From Actinomycetales bacterium (GTDB lineage Bacteria > Actinomycetota > Actinomycetes > Actinomycetales > Kineosporiaceae), in contig JAAYAH010000056.1 of NCBI GenBank assembly GCA_012719445.1, forward strand, positions 1 through 60,265: a stretch of 60,265 bases of DNA. The letters are read 5' to 3'. The first letter of the stretch is position 1; every line of letters begins with the position of its first letter. A model generated the notes under the pieces. That model was not told where the DNA came from. It saw only the letters and a program-made list of their open reading frames with translations, and made no database searches. The position numbers were made by a program, and so were the translations under genes. Positions 34,472 through 44,190 of the stretch are shown in pieces.

Positions 34472-36757
34472 TCAGGCGTGCCGGGAGATGCCGTTGTACT
34501 TCTCGAAGATGTGGTAGAGGGCCATCCGTCGGCCGGCGTGCAACTCCGCCACGTCGTTCCATCCCTGGTACCGGCGCAGGATCTGGAAGACCTCCGACTC
34601 GGTGTAGTCCAGCGCCATGGGCCTCATGTCGGTCTCCCCGTCGGGCGAGTTGGAGCCCCCGGGTTTGCCGTCCGCGCCCCACAGGTGAATCAGTGCGACG
34701 GTCTGCAGGGCGAACTCCTCGTCCTGGACCTGTTTCCACATGTCGTAGAGGTCGCTGTCGTTGTCGGGGTCGAAGGTGCGGATCGGTCCGGTGACGTAGC
34801 CACGCTGGATGCAGTGGTTCCAGGCCCGGATCGCGGCGTTACCGGTGATCTGGGCGATCCCGGTCGACGGGTCACGTACTCCGCCCGCTTCGCACACGTC
34901 GCCGAGACCGCCGGCGTGGCACAGCTCGACCAGGGCGTCCTTCCCCTCGTCCTCGATCCCGATGTGCCGCATCTCCCAGTAGACCGTGGTCTGGATCAGC
35001 GCCTTGCGCATGTCGTACCTGCGCGACAGGTTCGTGATGAGCTCGTCGTGCTCGACGACGGCGGTGTTGAAGCAGCCCAGGTGCGTGTACCTGAGCAGCC
35101 CCCCGTCGTTCGGGAACCCGATCGACTCCATGTACTTGCCGATGTCGAGGCGCAGGGCGTCGACGAAGCCGCAGTCGAGCCGGGTGTCGGGGACGAGCCG
35201 GCGGGGCGGGTCGAAGGTGTTCTGTCCCCGGTCGCGTCCGGAGGCGATGCAGTTGTCGATCTCGATGGCGCCGTCCCCTGATCCGACCGTGCGGGTGACG
35301 AACTGGTCGTAGGCCCAGTCCTGCGGGAGCGGGTATCCCAGGTTCCCGGAGTACCCGGAGCAGAGGTCGGCCACGAAGCTCGCCGTCGAGTGCCCGGCCG
35401 CCGCGATGCGGGAGCAGACGTTGCGCGGCCCGTAGACGCCGACCAGGTAGGGATCGCCTGCGTCGGCCATCGAGTCCTCGATCCCCTTGAAGTGCGGGAG
35501 GACGTTCGAGGTGACCTCGCCGTCGAGGGCGTCGAAGTCCACCGCGAAGAAGATCCGGGTCCCGTTCCGGAACCCGTGGTCCTTCGCGGCGTTCATCGCC
35601 GCGTACCCGGCGGCCCTGCCCAGCGCGTAGGAGAAGCAGGACGCGTCGTTGCTGACGGTCTGGTAGATGGGGAAGCAGCGCAGCCCCTGCTCGGCGATGA
35701 CGGCCAGTTCGCCCGGCTGGATCATCTTCTCCGGGAGCCTGATCGGGTTGACGCAGGTGAGGTACCGGCCCACCACGGAGATCCCCTCGGCCTTCAGGGC
35801 GGCGGCCCTGGCCGGGGTGATCCGGGTGATCCCGTCGCAGGCCGTGCCCTTCCTGGTCTGGTCCCCGTAGGAGACCAGCAGCGACGCCCAGGTCGCGAAG
35901 TCCCCGGTGCCGTTGACGGGCAGGCCGACGAAGGACTGGAACGCGCGGACCTCCTCGGCGAGCCGGGACCCGAACGACCGGGTGAAGGCCACCGGCTGCC
36001 CGTTGAGGACCATCGCCCCAGAGAACAGGTTCACCCACGTGCCCAGCGATCCGGAGGAGACGGTCCTGGCCTTCAGCCCGGTCCTGGTCGCCGGGCCGAA
36101 CACCCCGTTCGCCACCCCGTCGACCATCCCGAGCTCGTACTGGATCGCCAGGAGCAGGGACTTGGCCACATCGCGGGAGTGACGGCCGTCGCACGGGATG
36201 ACGAAGAAGTCCCTGCGGTCCAGGTAGCGGCCGTTCAGCCACTGCTGGACGGCGCGGACGGCCTCGGTCCCCGAGCCGACGGTGACGTAGGCGTCCATGG
36301 TCAACAGGCCCTTGAACACCTTCGGGGTCAGGCCGCCGCCCGGATCGGTGTCCACCACTCCCATGTCGGTCTTCAGATCGAGAACCCCGGCCTCAACCCC
36401 CGAGCCGTAGACCCCCTCGAAATGCCCGATGACCGTCCCGCCCACGTCTGCCTCCGCGACGAAGACCCCGCCGCGGTAGCCCTTGCAGTAGAGGGCTGCC
36501 TGGATGATGCGGCAGAAGTCCTCGGAGGGGACCGTGCTCCGGTTCAGCACCGGGTACCTCGATGTGAGGGTGGACAGCGTCGTCGGACCGAAGTTGTCGG
36601 AGAGCGCCGTGATCCCCAGCTCCCACTGCAGTGCCCGGGTGAGGGCGTGCATGACGCTCCACCCGGTGCGCCCGTTCTCCTCGACGGTCATACCGATCCG
36701 GTCTCCGTAGACGGAGTTCACGAACCGCTGCGCCTGTCTCACCATGGGGTCGCCCAC
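34472..36757 (-). CDS. DUF1906 (Rv2525c-type glycoside hydrolase-like) multidomain protein
   Basis: 761 residues; the GTG at 36757 has AAAGGA 6 bp upstream. Residues 1-300 contain repeated peptidoglycan-binding-like units (ALQWELGI..NFGPTT and AIQYELGM..GVFGPATRTGL share one pattern). Residues about 305-505 form a DUF1906 TIM barrel related to GH25 (GISVVGRYLTC, FFAVDFDALD, VGVYGPRNVC, DLCSGYSGNLGYP, IEIDN). The last 220 residues are an unassigned helical domain. No signal peptide, Tat motif or transmembrane helix is visible, odd for a wall-acting enzyme. A hairpin separates it from the DUF2690 gene upstream. Role is probably in wall remodelling or as an exported effector. Confidence 0.78.
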   Translation of the reverse strand: MGDPMVRQAQRFVNSVYGDRIGMTVEENGRTGWSVMHALTRALQWELGITALSDNFGPTTLSTLTSRYPVLNRSTVPSEDFCRIIQAALYCKGYRGGVFVAEADVGGTVIGHFEGVYGSGVEAGVLDLKTDMGVVDTDPGGGLTPKVFKGLLTMDAYVTVGSGTEAVRAVQQWLNGRYLDRRDFFVIPCDGRHSRDVAKSLLLAIQYELGMVDGVANGVFGPATRTGLKARTVSSGSLGTWVNLFSGAMVLNGQPVAFTRSFGSRLAEEVRAFQSFVGLPVNGTGDFATWASLLVSYGDQTRKGTACDGITRITPARAAALKAEGISVVGRYLTCVNPIRLPEKMIQPGELAVIAEQGLRCFPIYQTVSNDASCFSYALGRAAGYAAMNAAKDHGFRNGTRIFFAVDFDALDGEVTSNVLPHFKGIEDSMADAGDPYLVGVYGPRNVCSRIAAAGHSTASFVADLCSGYSGNLGYPLPQDWAYDQFVTRTVGSGDGAIEIDNCIASGRDRGQNTFDPPRRLVPDTRLDCGFVDALRLDIGKYMESIGFPNDGGLLRYTHLGCFNTAVVEHDELITNLSRRYDMRKALIQTTVYWEMRHIGIEDEGKDALVELCHAGGLGDVCEAGGVRDPSTGIAQITGNAAIRAWNHCIQRGYVTGPIRTFDPDNDSDLYDMWKQVQDEEFALQTVALIHLWGADGKPGGSNSPDGETDMRPMALDYTESEVFQILRRYQGWNDVAELHAGRRMALYHIFEKYNGISRHA

Positions 36758-36773
36758 GGGAATCCTTTCTACG

Positions 36774-36806
36774 AACGGGGTGCACCCCGCTGAGGTGCAC
36801 CCCGTT
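36774..36806 (-). terminator. 13-bp perfect hairpin between DUF2690 and DUF1906 genes
   Basis: AACGGGGTGCACC (36774-36786), loop CCGCTGA, exact complement (36794-36806). It lies between the stop of one minus-strand gene and the start of the next, so it may terminate or attenuate transcription into the DUF1906 gene. Confidence 0.6.
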
Positions 36807-36834
36807 GCGGTGTGCCGACGTGCGGAGCCTGGCC

Positions 36835-37308
36835 TCAGATCGAGAACGACGACGTGCGCCAGATACTGGTCACACAGCATCTGGGATTCAGCATCCCGCG
36901 GACCTGGAGGGTGTTGGACGCGGTTCCCCCCACCATCTTCGTCCACCCCGAGGTGCTGATATCGGCTCTCACCGACGAGGCGATGATCCAGTACGCACTC
37001 CGGTACGGGGGCTTGACCAGCTTCTCGATGGCAATCTCGTCAGGCCCCGTCCCCCGATTCTGGAGGGTGTACCTGACCCACGCGGCATCGCAGATCGAGG
37101 AGTAGCGGAGTTCGAACCTCACGCCGTTGGCCGTGCGGTCATCGAGATTCTTGACTTTGGCGTCGCATCCGGTGGCATGCGGGTCGAGAAGGTTGCACGA
37201 GGCCCCGGAGCAGGTCGCTGCCTGCGCGGGAAGGGCCACACCCGGGCCGGCGACCGCGGCGGCGATGGCGAATGCCGCAGCGACCGCGACGAGACGGGAT
37301 CTGGACAT
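36835..37308 (-). CDS. Secreted DUF2690-domain protein
   Basis: 157 residues; ATG at 37308 with GAGAGGA about 9 bp upstream. The signal peptide is SRSRLVAVAAAFAIAAAVAG with likely cleavage after PAQA-A. The mature part begins TCSGASCNLLDPHATGC, the hallmark of DUF2690 (cysteines spaced for disulfides), followed by VRFELRYSSICDAAWVRY. Such domains occur in secreted or wall-associated actinobacterial proteins of unknown function. The codon choice is less GC-rich than average. Downstream of a SARP-type regulator and upstream of the DUF1906 gene. Confidence 0.82.
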   Translation of the reverse strand: MSRSRLVAVAAAFAIAAAVAGPGVALPAQAATCSGASCNLLDPHATGCDAKVKNLDDRTANGVRFELRYSSICDAAWVRYTLQNRGTGPDEIAIEKLVKPPYRSAYWIIASSVRADISTSGWTKMVGGTASNTLQVRGMLNPRCCVTSIWRTSSFSI

Positions 37309-37448
37309 GGATCGAGACGTCCTCTCATCGGTGGACGGCCGCCTGTCGGAACCCCTGCGGCCGTGCACCAGTCAAGGCGGACGGTCTGGTGAGGACTTGG
37401 CAGAAACCTTGCAGCCACCCGGCCTGTTGTCAGGAGCGCTGCGACCGG

Positions 37449-40400
37449 TCAGGACAGCGACCGGCAGGTGACGAGCCCTGCCACGGCCCGTTCCTCCTCG
37501 GCACGGTCCCCGATGCTCCTGGCGAGGTCGAGGGCTCTGGTGAACAGGTCGACGGCCTCGGCGACGACCGCTCCCCTGCCGACGGCCTGGGCACCGCCGA
37601 CGGCCGGAACACCGCCTGCCCGTTCGACCAACAGCTCCCCGAGGTCGTTCGAGGCCGTTGCCAGCACCTCCCGGTGACCGGTGCGTTCCGCGAGGTCCAT
37701 GGCCCCGCGCAGTCCCGTGGCGGCCAGCTCGTACTGTCCTCCCCGCCGACGGGCACCGGCGAGGAGGACGGAGGCCTTCAGCCGGGCGAGCACGTCCCCG
37801 CCGCCGGAGGAGAGGGCCAGCACCGAGGTGAGCTGATCGACGGCGTCGCCGACCCGACCGGCGGCCATGAGGACGCTCCCGAGGCTCGTCCTGGCCGACA
37901 CCTCCAGCTCGGTGTTGGCCAGGTCGAGGGCGAGGTCGAGCGCCTGCCGGTAGCAGGTCTCCGCCGCCGTGACGTCCCCGGCCGTCTGGTGGACCCGGCC
38001 CAGGCTGTTGAGCACCTTCCCCTCGTGGGTGCGGTGTCCCGCCCCGCGGACCAGGTCGAGCGCCTCCCGGTGGTGGGCCACCGCCGAGGCGTACTCACCG
38101 CGGCGCATCTGGACCATACCGAGGCTGCCGAGCAGGATGCCGAGCGAGCTGGGGTTGCCGACCTCCCGGCACAGGTCGATGGCCTCGCGGAGATGGGCGT
38201 ACGACCGGTCGAGGTCCCCGATGCGCTCGTAGATGTGCCCAATGTTGTTGAGCGCGACCACCTCGCCGTCCCGGGAGCCCGCGGCCCGGTTCAGGTCCAG
38301 GGACCGCCGCAACGACGCGATCCCCTCCTCCGGGTGCCCGGTCAGCGCCTGGAGGGTGCCGAGGTTGCCCGCCGCCCTCGCCCGCGACCACGGGTCGGCC
38401 GCCTCGGCCCCCAGGTCCTCCGCCCGGCGGAGGCAGTCCTCCGCGGTGTCGTAGTGCCCGTACTGCTGGTGGATCAGGGCGAGGTCGACGAGGCCGTGCG
38501 CCTGGGCCGGCAGGTGCCCGAGGTCGCCCGCCGCCCGCACCCCCAGGTCGTACAGCTTCAGCGCGTCGGCCAGGTGACCGCCGCCTTCGAGATAGCGGGA
38601 CATCGCCATCACCAGCCGGACGACGTGCACCGCCCGGCCGCGCCGGGAGGCGAGTCCGACGAGACCGACGGACGCGGGCAGCCCGGCGTCGAACCAGGCG
38701 AGCGCCTCGTCGCGGTTCTCCGGGTGCCACGGCGACGAGGGCTGATCGGCCCTGCCGGGGGCGGGGGGCTGCGGGGACGCCTGCGGACCGGACGGCGTCG
38801 CCAGGTCGAGTCCGGGCAGCCGCCGGAGCTGTCCCGAGCCGTGCAGGACCGCAGCGGCGGCGTCGGCCATGGCGACGGAGACGTCCAGGAGCCGGTCGAG
38901 TGCCGCGTCGCGTTCCTGCCCGGACTCCTGGAGGACGACGAGCTCCCCGGCGTAGGCCCGGAGCAGATCGTGCATGCCGAACCGCCCGGAGCCCGTCGGC
39001 TGGACGAGATGCGCCTCGGTGAGCGCGCGGAGCGCCTGGTCCGCCCGGGTGGGGTGGACCCCGGCGAGGGCCGCCGCGCCGTGCACGTCGAGGTCGGGGC
39101 CGGGGTGCAGGCCGAGCAGCCGGAACATGCGCGCGACGTGGGGTGCGAGGTTCCGGTAGGACCAGGAGAGGACGGCGCGGACCGCGGTCCGGTCCTCGAC
39201 GTACCGGCCCAGCACGTTCAGGCGGTCGTGCTCGTCGCGCAGTTCCGCCACCAGGTCGGCGAGGCTCCGGTCCTCGCGTGCCCGCGCGAGCTCCGCCGCG
39301 ACGCGGAGCGCCAGCGGGAGGCGGGCGCAGTGGACGGCGAGGGCGTCGGCCTGGGCAGGGTCCTCGTCGACCCGGCGGCCGAGCAGGGAACGCAGCAGGA
39401 CCATGGACTCGGCGGCGGACATGAGCCGGAGGTTCACCCGGTCCGCGCCCTCCCGCACCACCAGCCCGGTCAGCGTCTCCCGGCTGGTGACCAGCACCGT
39501 GGACGGCCCGCTGCCCGGCAGCAGCGGCCTGACCTGCTCCTCCGACGACGCGTTGTCCAGCACCACCAGCATCCGACGGCGGGCGATCTCGGTGCGGTAG
39601 CGGGCCGCCCGGTCGGCCGCGCCGGAGGGGATGTCCTGGTGACGGATCCCCATCGCCCTGAGGAACCCCTCGAGGACCTCGCCGGGGTCGACGGGGTGGG
39701 CGGGGTCGAACCCCCGCAGGTCGACGAAGAGCTGTCCGTCGGGGAACTCCCCGGCCCCGGCGGCTCGATGGGCCCAGTGGACGACCAGGGCCGTCTTGCC
39801 GACCCCCGCCGTCCCGGTGACGACGCACAGCACGGCGCCCCCGTCGCCGTGGCCGGGGAGCAGGTCGTCGAGGAGTGCGAGTTCCGCCGTCCGACCGCTG
39901 AAGACCCTCGGGCCGATGGGGAGCTGGGCGGGAACCGCCCCGCCCGGGCGCTCCCCCGGCCGCGTCGTCTTCGGCCGGACGGGTTCGCGCACGGCCTCCG
40001 AGGTCATCCGGAGCAGGGATCCGTGGAGCTCGCGCAGCCGGGCACCGGGGTCGACGCCCAGGTCCTCGGCCAGCCGGACACGGGTCTCCTCGAAGCAGTT
40101 CAGCGCCTCAGGTACCCGGCCGGTCGCCGCGAGGGCGCGCATCAGAGCGCCGGTGAGCGGTTCGACCAGGGGATGGGCCCGACGCAGGGCGGTGAGCCGG
40201 GTGACCACCTCGGCGGCGTGCCCGAGGTCGACGGCGAGGTCGGCCCAGGCGATGCAGGCGTCCAGGTGCTCCTGGACGAGCGTCCGGCGCAGGTCGGCGG
40301 CCCAGCGCCCGGGCAGACCGGCGAGGGGGACGCCGTCGCACATGGCGATCGCCCCGTCGAGGACCTGGTACCTGGCCCGCACGTCCCCGGCCCCGCGCGC

Positions 40401-40772
40401 CGCCACCACGAGCCGCCGGAACTCGTGGACGTCGACGGCGGACCGGTCGAGGGTCACCACGTACCCGCCCGTCCGGCGGGCGACGGTCACCGGACCGGAC
40501 CCGGGGCCGGGTCGGGGGACCCCGCGCAGCAGTCCGCGCAGCCGGGACACGTGGCTGTACAGGATCTCCGGGACGTCGCCGGGCGGCTCGTCGCCCCAGA
40601 CCGCCTCGGCGAGCCTGCGGTCGGAGACCACCGTCCCGGCGTCCATCAGCAGCGAGGCCAGCAGGATCTGGGGTTTCGGTCCGCAGGGCGGCGGATCCGG
40701 CGTACCGGCGATCCGCAGCTCACCCAGCAGCCTGAACCGGTCCACGTTCCTCCCACGCACCGTCGACCGCAC
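37449..40772 (-). CDS. AfsR/SARP-family regulator (OmpR-type DNA-binding, BTAD, NB-ARC, TPR)
   Basis: About 1107 residues. Order: winged-helix DNA-binding domain (about 10-95, LLASLLMDAGTVVSDRRLAE), BTAD (about 100-245), NB-ARC ATPase (about 285-530) with P-loop GTAGVGKTALVVHW and RMLVVLDNASSEEQV, then about eight tetratricopeptide repeats (from about 690) such as ALNNIGHIYERIGDLDRSY. These STAND-type activators bind direct repeats and switch on secondary metabolism or development. No biosynthetic cluster adjoins it; the nearest genes are wall-related and mutY. GTG at 40745 (VDRFRLLGE) is a possible later start, since GGGAGG lies just before it. Divergent from mutY. Confidence 0.88.
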   Translation of the reverse strand: MRSTVRGRNVDRFRLLGELRIAGTPDPPPCGPKPQILLASLLMDAGTVVSDRRLAEAVWGDEPPGDVPEILYSHVSRLRGLLRGVPRPGPGSGPVTVARRTGGYVVTLDRSAVDVHEFRRLVVAARGAGDVRARYQVLDGAIAMCDGVPLAGLPGRWAADLRRTLVQEHLDACIAWADLAVDLGHAAEVVTRLTALRRAHPLVEPLTGALMRALAATGRVPEALNCFEETRVRLAEDLGVDPGARLRELHGSLLRMTSEAVREPVRPKTTRPGERPGGAVPAQLPIGPRVFSGRTAELALLDDLLPGHGDGGAVLCVVTGTAGVGKTALVVHWAHRAAGAGEFPDGQLFVDLRGFDPAHPVDPGEVLEGFLRAMGIRHQDIPSGAADRAARYRTEIARRRMLVVLDNASSEEQVRPLLPGSGPSTVLVTSRETLTGLVVREGADRVNLRLMSAAESMVLLRSLLGRRVDEDPAQADALAVHCARLPLALRVAAELARAREDRSLADLVAELRDEHDRLNVLGRYVEDRTAVRAVLSWSYRNLAPHVARMFRLLGLHPGPDLDVHGAAALAGVHPTRADQALRALTEAHLVQPTGSGRFGMHDLLRAYAGELVVLQESGQERDAALDRLLDVSVAMADAAAAVLHGSGQLRRLPGLDLATPSGPQASPQPPAPGRADQPSSPWHPENRDEALAWFDAGLPASVGLVGLASRRGRAVHVVRLVMAMSRYLEGGGHLADALKLYDLGVRAAGDLGHLPAQAHGLVDLALIHQQYGHYDTAEDCLRRAEDLGAEAADPWSRARAAGNLGTLQALTGHPEEGIASLRRSLDLNRAAGSRDGEVVALNNIGHIYERIGDLDRSYAHLREAIDLCREVGNPSSLGILLGSLGMVQMRRGEYASAVAHHREALDLVRGAGHRTHEGKVLNSLGRVHQTAGDVTAAETCYRQALDLALDLANTELEVSARTSLGSVLMAAGRVGDAVDQLTSVLALSSGGGDVLARLKASVLLAGARRRGGQYELAATGLRGAMDLAERTGHREVLATASNDLGELLVERAGGVPAVGGAQAVGRGAVVAEAVDLFTRALDLARSIGDRAEEERAVAGLVTCRSLS

Positions 40773-40938
40773 CGAGACCAGACGTGATGCGATCGCCCGG
40801 GCCTGAGCCGTCGGGACGAACGGGGCATGACGGTACGACTCCAGCAGTGTGCCCGAGGGACCGGGACCGTCGACACCCGGGTGGATCCCGCCGTCCCGCG
40901 GCGACGACGTCGGCAGCGGCCGTCATCATGGGTGGTTG

Positions 40939-41931
40939 ATGCCTCATCATCCGCTGCACGAGCCCGTGCTCGCCTGGTACGCCGCCGACGCCCGCGACCT
41001 CCCGTGGCGTCGCCCCGGACGGACCCCGTGGGGGGTGCTGGTCAGCGAGGTGATGCTGCAGCAGACGCCGGTGTCCCGGGTGCTGCCCGCCTGGACGGCG
41101 TGGACGGCACGCTGGCCCGACCCGGCGGCACTGGCAGCCGAGCCCGCGGCCGAGGCGATCCGGATGTGGGACCGGCTGGGGTACCCGCGTCGGGCGCTGC
41201 GCCTGCACGAGGCCGCCGGGGTCATGGTCGACCGGCACGGCGGGGAGGTCCCGCGCGACCACGCCGACCTGCTGGCCCTGCCGGGGGTCGGCGCCTACAC
41301 CGCCGCGGCCGTCGCGTCGTTCGCGTTCGGGCAACGGCATCCCGTGGTGGACACCAACGTCCGCCGACTGCTCGCCCGCGCCGTCACCGGCGAGGCCCAG
41401 GCCGCGCCGTCCCTGACCGCGGCCGAGACCCGGCTCGCCGGGGAACTGGTCCCCGACGCCCCGGGGACCGCGGCCCGCTGGGCCGTCGCCGCCATGGAGC
41501 TCGGCGCCCTCGTCTGCACGGCGCGCTCGCCCCGGTGCGGCGGCTGCCCGGTGCGGGACCTGTGCCGGTGGCGACGGCTCGGCGCTCCGGAGGCCACCGG
41601 ACCGCGGCGACGGGCACAGGGTTATGCCGGGACGGACCGCTACGTCCGCGGCCTGCTGCTCGCCGCGCTGCGGTCGGCCACCGCCCCGCTGACCGCCGCC
41701 GCACTCGTCGATCTGGTCCCGGACGCCGTCCTCCGCGACCCTCTGCAACGGGACCGGGCCCTGGACGGGCTGGTGGCCGACGGGCTCGTGGACCCGCTGC
41801 CCCGGAACCGGTTCCAGCTTCCGGGGCTCAGCGCGCCGACGGTTTCCGTGCCGGAGAACCCGGTTCCGAAGGTTCCCGCACCGACCCCGGTTGACTCGAC
41901 CGTCGCCGGGGAATCCTCGTGGAAACGGTAG
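40939..41931 (+). CDS. mutY: A/G-specific adenine glycosylase MutY
   Basis: 330 residues. Removes adenine mispaired with 8-oxoguanine. The HhH-GPD core is complete: catalytic Glu37 in VSEVMLQQT, the hairpin LLALPGVGAYTAAAV, catalytic Asp138 in VVDTNVRR, and a 4Fe-4S cluster at Cys193, 200, 203, 209 (C-X6-C-X2-C-X5-C). A shortened C-terminal domain replaces the usual NUDIX-like part, ending in a Pro/Thr-rich tail. The ATG at 40939 is chosen over upstream starts because it fits the family N-terminus. Near radA-disA, as in other actinobacteria, but with a 7-kb block inserted between. Confidence 0.94.
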   Translation: MPHHPLHEPVLAWYAADARDLPWRRPGRTPWGVLVSEVMLQQTPVSRVLPAWTAWTARWPDPAALAAEPAAEAIRMWDRLGYPRRALRLHEAAGVMVDRHGGEVPRDHADLLALPGVGAYTAAAVASFAFGQRHPVVDTNVRRLLARAVTGEAQAAPSLTAAETRLAGELVPDAPGTAARWAVAAMELGALVCTARSPRCGGCPVRDLCRWRRLGAPEATGPRRRAQGYAGTDRYVRGLLLAALRSATAPLTAAALVDLVPDAVLRDPLQRDRALDGLVADGLVDPLPRNRFQLPGLSAPTVSVPENPVPKVPAPTPVDSTVAGESSWKR

Positions 41932-42034
41932 CCGCCCGAGGGTCCGCTCCGACCGGCGCGACCGCGGCCTCGTGGGTCGGCACCTGCCCGTCGCCGGAAC
42001 CCGCCGGTGACGAGCCCCGGAGGAGGTGCTGATC

Positions 42035-42568
42035 GTGCCACCACACTGCGACTCCCTGGACGGCCCGGTCGTCATGGCCGCCGTCCGCGCACTGGACGCG
42101 GGCGAGGTGAACCTCGTCCTCCCCTACGTGCCCCTCGACGGCGAGGACGAGGTCCGGGACGCCTTCGCCCGGGTGTGTGCCGCGCGAACCGTCCCCGAGG
42201 TCCGCGACCTCGCCGACCAGTACTTCTTCGAGACCGTCGTCCGGATCCACCGGGCGGGTGAGGGCGCGCCGTACACCGGCCTGAGACCGGCAGGCCTCGG
42301 CGAGGGTCCGGTGATCCCGGTGGCGAGACGAGCCGTGACCGGCGGGTCGGCCGAGGAGCTGGTCACGGTGCTCTCCGACCTGCTCCGAGAGGAGGTCGCC
42401 CGCCGGTTCCAGCGGGTCATGGAGCTCCGGCAGCACGCCGACGGCCCGGTTCCCCTGGCGAGGGAGTACGTCGAGGCCGTGCTCGGGCTGCAGGTGTGGT
42501 CCCACCAGCTCCACCTCGCCATGGCCGCCGATCCGCACGGCGACCACGGCCACGCGCCGCTCCAGTGA
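42035..42568 (+). CDS. DUF6448 family protein
   Basis: 177 residues from the GTG at 42035 (GGAGGAGG 8 bp upstream). Starts PPHCDSLDGPVV and contains EVNLVLPYVPLDGEDEVRDAF and FFETVVRIHRAGEGAPYTGL, the pattern of the DUF6448 family found across bacteria. No signal peptide. The conserved His, Cys and Asp near the N-terminus, His in RIHRAGEG and HQLHLAMA near the end could bind a metal, but activity is unknown. About 100 bp after mutY on the same strand. Confidence 0.8.
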   Translation: MPPHCDSLDGPVVMAAVRALDAGEVNLVLPYVPLDGEDEVRDAFARVCAARTVPEVRDLADQYFFETVVRIHRAGEGAPYTGLRPAGLGEGPVIPVARRAVTGGSAEELVTVLSDLLREEVARRFQRVMELRQHADGPVPLAREYVEAVLGLQVWSHQLHLAMAADPHGDHGHAPLQ

Positions 42569-42619
42569 GGCCCCGGAGCGACACCGACGCACCGCTCCGG
42601 TGACGCCCCCACCACGCAC

Positions 42620-44140
42620 CTACCCGCGGAGGGCGACCCCGCCCGCCGGCACGACCCCGGCGATCCGGTGGACCGCCTCGCGCAGGCGGTCCGGCGGGTG
42701 GGCGGCGTAGCCGAGCACGAGCCCCGGCGGCCCGGGAGCCAGGCGGTGCCAGGACAGGGGATGGACCCGCACGCCCACCTCGCGGACCCGGGCGGCCAGC
42801 GCGCCGTCGTCCACGCCCTCACCGAGCCAGGGCAGCAGGAGGAGCAGGTGCAGCCCGGCGGCCACGCCCTCGACGCGTGCCCGGGGCAGGTGCTCGCGCA
42901 GGGCTGCCAGCACGGCGTCCCTGCGGAGGCGGTGCCGTGAGCGCACCAGGCGGAGGTGGCGGTCGAGGGCACCGGTCGCGATGAGGTGGGCGAGCACGAG
43001 CTGCGGCAGGACGGCGCCGGCGATGTCGCTGGCGTACCGCGCCCGGAGCAGGTCGGCGTGCAGGTGGCGCGGCGGGACCAGCCAGCCGAGCCGCAGCCCG
43101 GGGGCGAGGGTCTTGGACGTGCTGCCGGTGTGCGCGATGTGATCGGGAGCCGACGCCTGCAGCGCCGGTACCGGAGGCCGGTCGTAGCGGTGCTCGGCGT
43201 CGTAGTCGTCCTCGATGACCAGCCGCCCCTCGCGCGCCCAGGCGAGCAGGTCCCGGCGCCGCCGGGGGGCCAGGACGACACCGGTCGGGAACTGGTGGGC
43301 CGGGGTCAGCAACGCCGCCGCGGCACCCGTGCCGGTGAGCTCGCCGACGCGGAGACCATCGCCGTCCACGGGGACGCCGACCGGCCGCAGGCCCCAGTGC
43401 TGCAACTCCTGCCGGGCGCCGAGGGACCCGGGATCCTCCACGGCGATGGTGTCCGCACCCCGGGCGCGCAGGGTCTGCGCGAGCAGCGCGAGCGCCTGGG
43501 CGACCCCGGCGACGACGAGGATGTGCTCGGGGTCGGCGCGCAGTCCCCTGGTGCGGGCCAGCCACCCCGCCAGCTGCCGCCGCAGCCGGGGGTCACCCCT
43601 CGGGTCGCCGTAGCCGAGCGACCCCGCCGTGGTGTCGCGCAGCACCGCTCGCTCGGCCCGGAGCCACGCGGCGCGGGGGAAGGCGGAGAGGTCCGGGAGG
43701 CCGGGAGAGAGGTCCAGCTCGACGGGCTCCGACCACGACGACGGCAGCGGGAGGACCGGGGGACCGGCGGGAGCCGGCGGAACGGCGCCCGCGGAGGGAA
43801 CGGGGAGCGCCGAGGACGGAGAGGGACGGGGCTCGCGGAGGTGGCCGGCCATCGCCGTGATCACTGTTCCGTGTCCGACGCGCCCCTCGGCCAGCCCCTC
43901 GTCCCGGAGCCGCTGGTAGGCCTCGACGACGACCCCCCGGGAGACCCCGAGGTCCTGGGCGAGGGTGCGGGTGGCGGGCAGCGGCGATCCCGGCCGCAGC
44001 CGCCCGTCGGCGATCGCGGACCGCAGCCCCTCGACCAGCCAGCGCGTCACCCCACGGGCCGGAGCCGTCTGCCGGTCGAGCTGCAGGAAGTCGGCGCCGC
44101 TGCCGCTCCCCGGGGTCGGGTGCTCGCTCTCGTCGCTCAT
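42620..44140 (-). CDS. MocR/PdxR-type GntR regulator with aminotransferase-like domain
   Basis: About 506 residues. N-terminal GntR winged helix (about 20-90): PLPATRTLAQDLGVSRGVVV followed by EAYQRLRDEGL. The rest is an aspartate-aminotransferase fold (about 135-500) with the PLP lysine expected in HTGSTSKTLAPGLRLGWL. These regulators sense PLP and an amine, and control PLP synthesis, GABA or transporter genes. A likely target is the divergent EamA transporter 50 bp away; GGTCCA recurs twice in the gap (near 44143 and 44181). In-frame ATGs at 44152 and 44155 are alternative starts; none has a ribosome-binding site. Confidence 0.88.
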   Translation of the reverse strand: MSDESEHPTPGSGSGADFLQLDRQTAPARGVTRWLVEGLRSAIADGRLRPGSPLPATRTLAQDLGVSRGVVVEAYQRLRDEGLAEGRVGHGTVITAMAGHLREPRPSPSSALPVPSAGAVPPAPAGPPVLPLPSSWSEPVELDLSPGLPDLSAFPRAAWLRAERAVLRDTTAGSLGYGDPRGDPRLRRQLAGWLARTRGLRADPEHILVVAGVAQALALLAQTLRARGADTIAVEDPGSLGARQELQHWGLRPVGVPVDGDGLRVGELTGTGAAAALLTPAHQFPTGVVLAPRRRRDLLAWAREGRLVIEDDYDAEHRYDRPPVPALQASAPDHIAHTGSTSKTLAPGLRLGWLVPPRHLHADLLRARYASDIAGAVLPQLVLAHLIATGALDRHLRLVRSRHRLRRDAVLAALREHLPRARVEGVAAGLHLLLLLPWLGEGVDDGALAARVREVGVRVHPLSWHRLAPGPPGLVLGYAAHPPDRLREAVHRIAGVVPAGGVALRG

Positions 44141-44190
44141 GATGGTCCACATCATCGAGCACGGATTGGCCCTGTCACCAGGTCCAAACG

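Noticed and set aside
37449-40772. A secondary-metabolite cluster controlled by the SARP-type regulator
   Set aside because: No polyketide synthase, peptide synthetase, terpene or RiPP genes lie within reach in this window.
37272-40787. A 1171-codon plus-strand frame across the SARP regulator gene
   Set aside because: Antisense shadow; the minus strand encodes recognisable DNA-binding, BTAD, NB-ARC and TPR domains.
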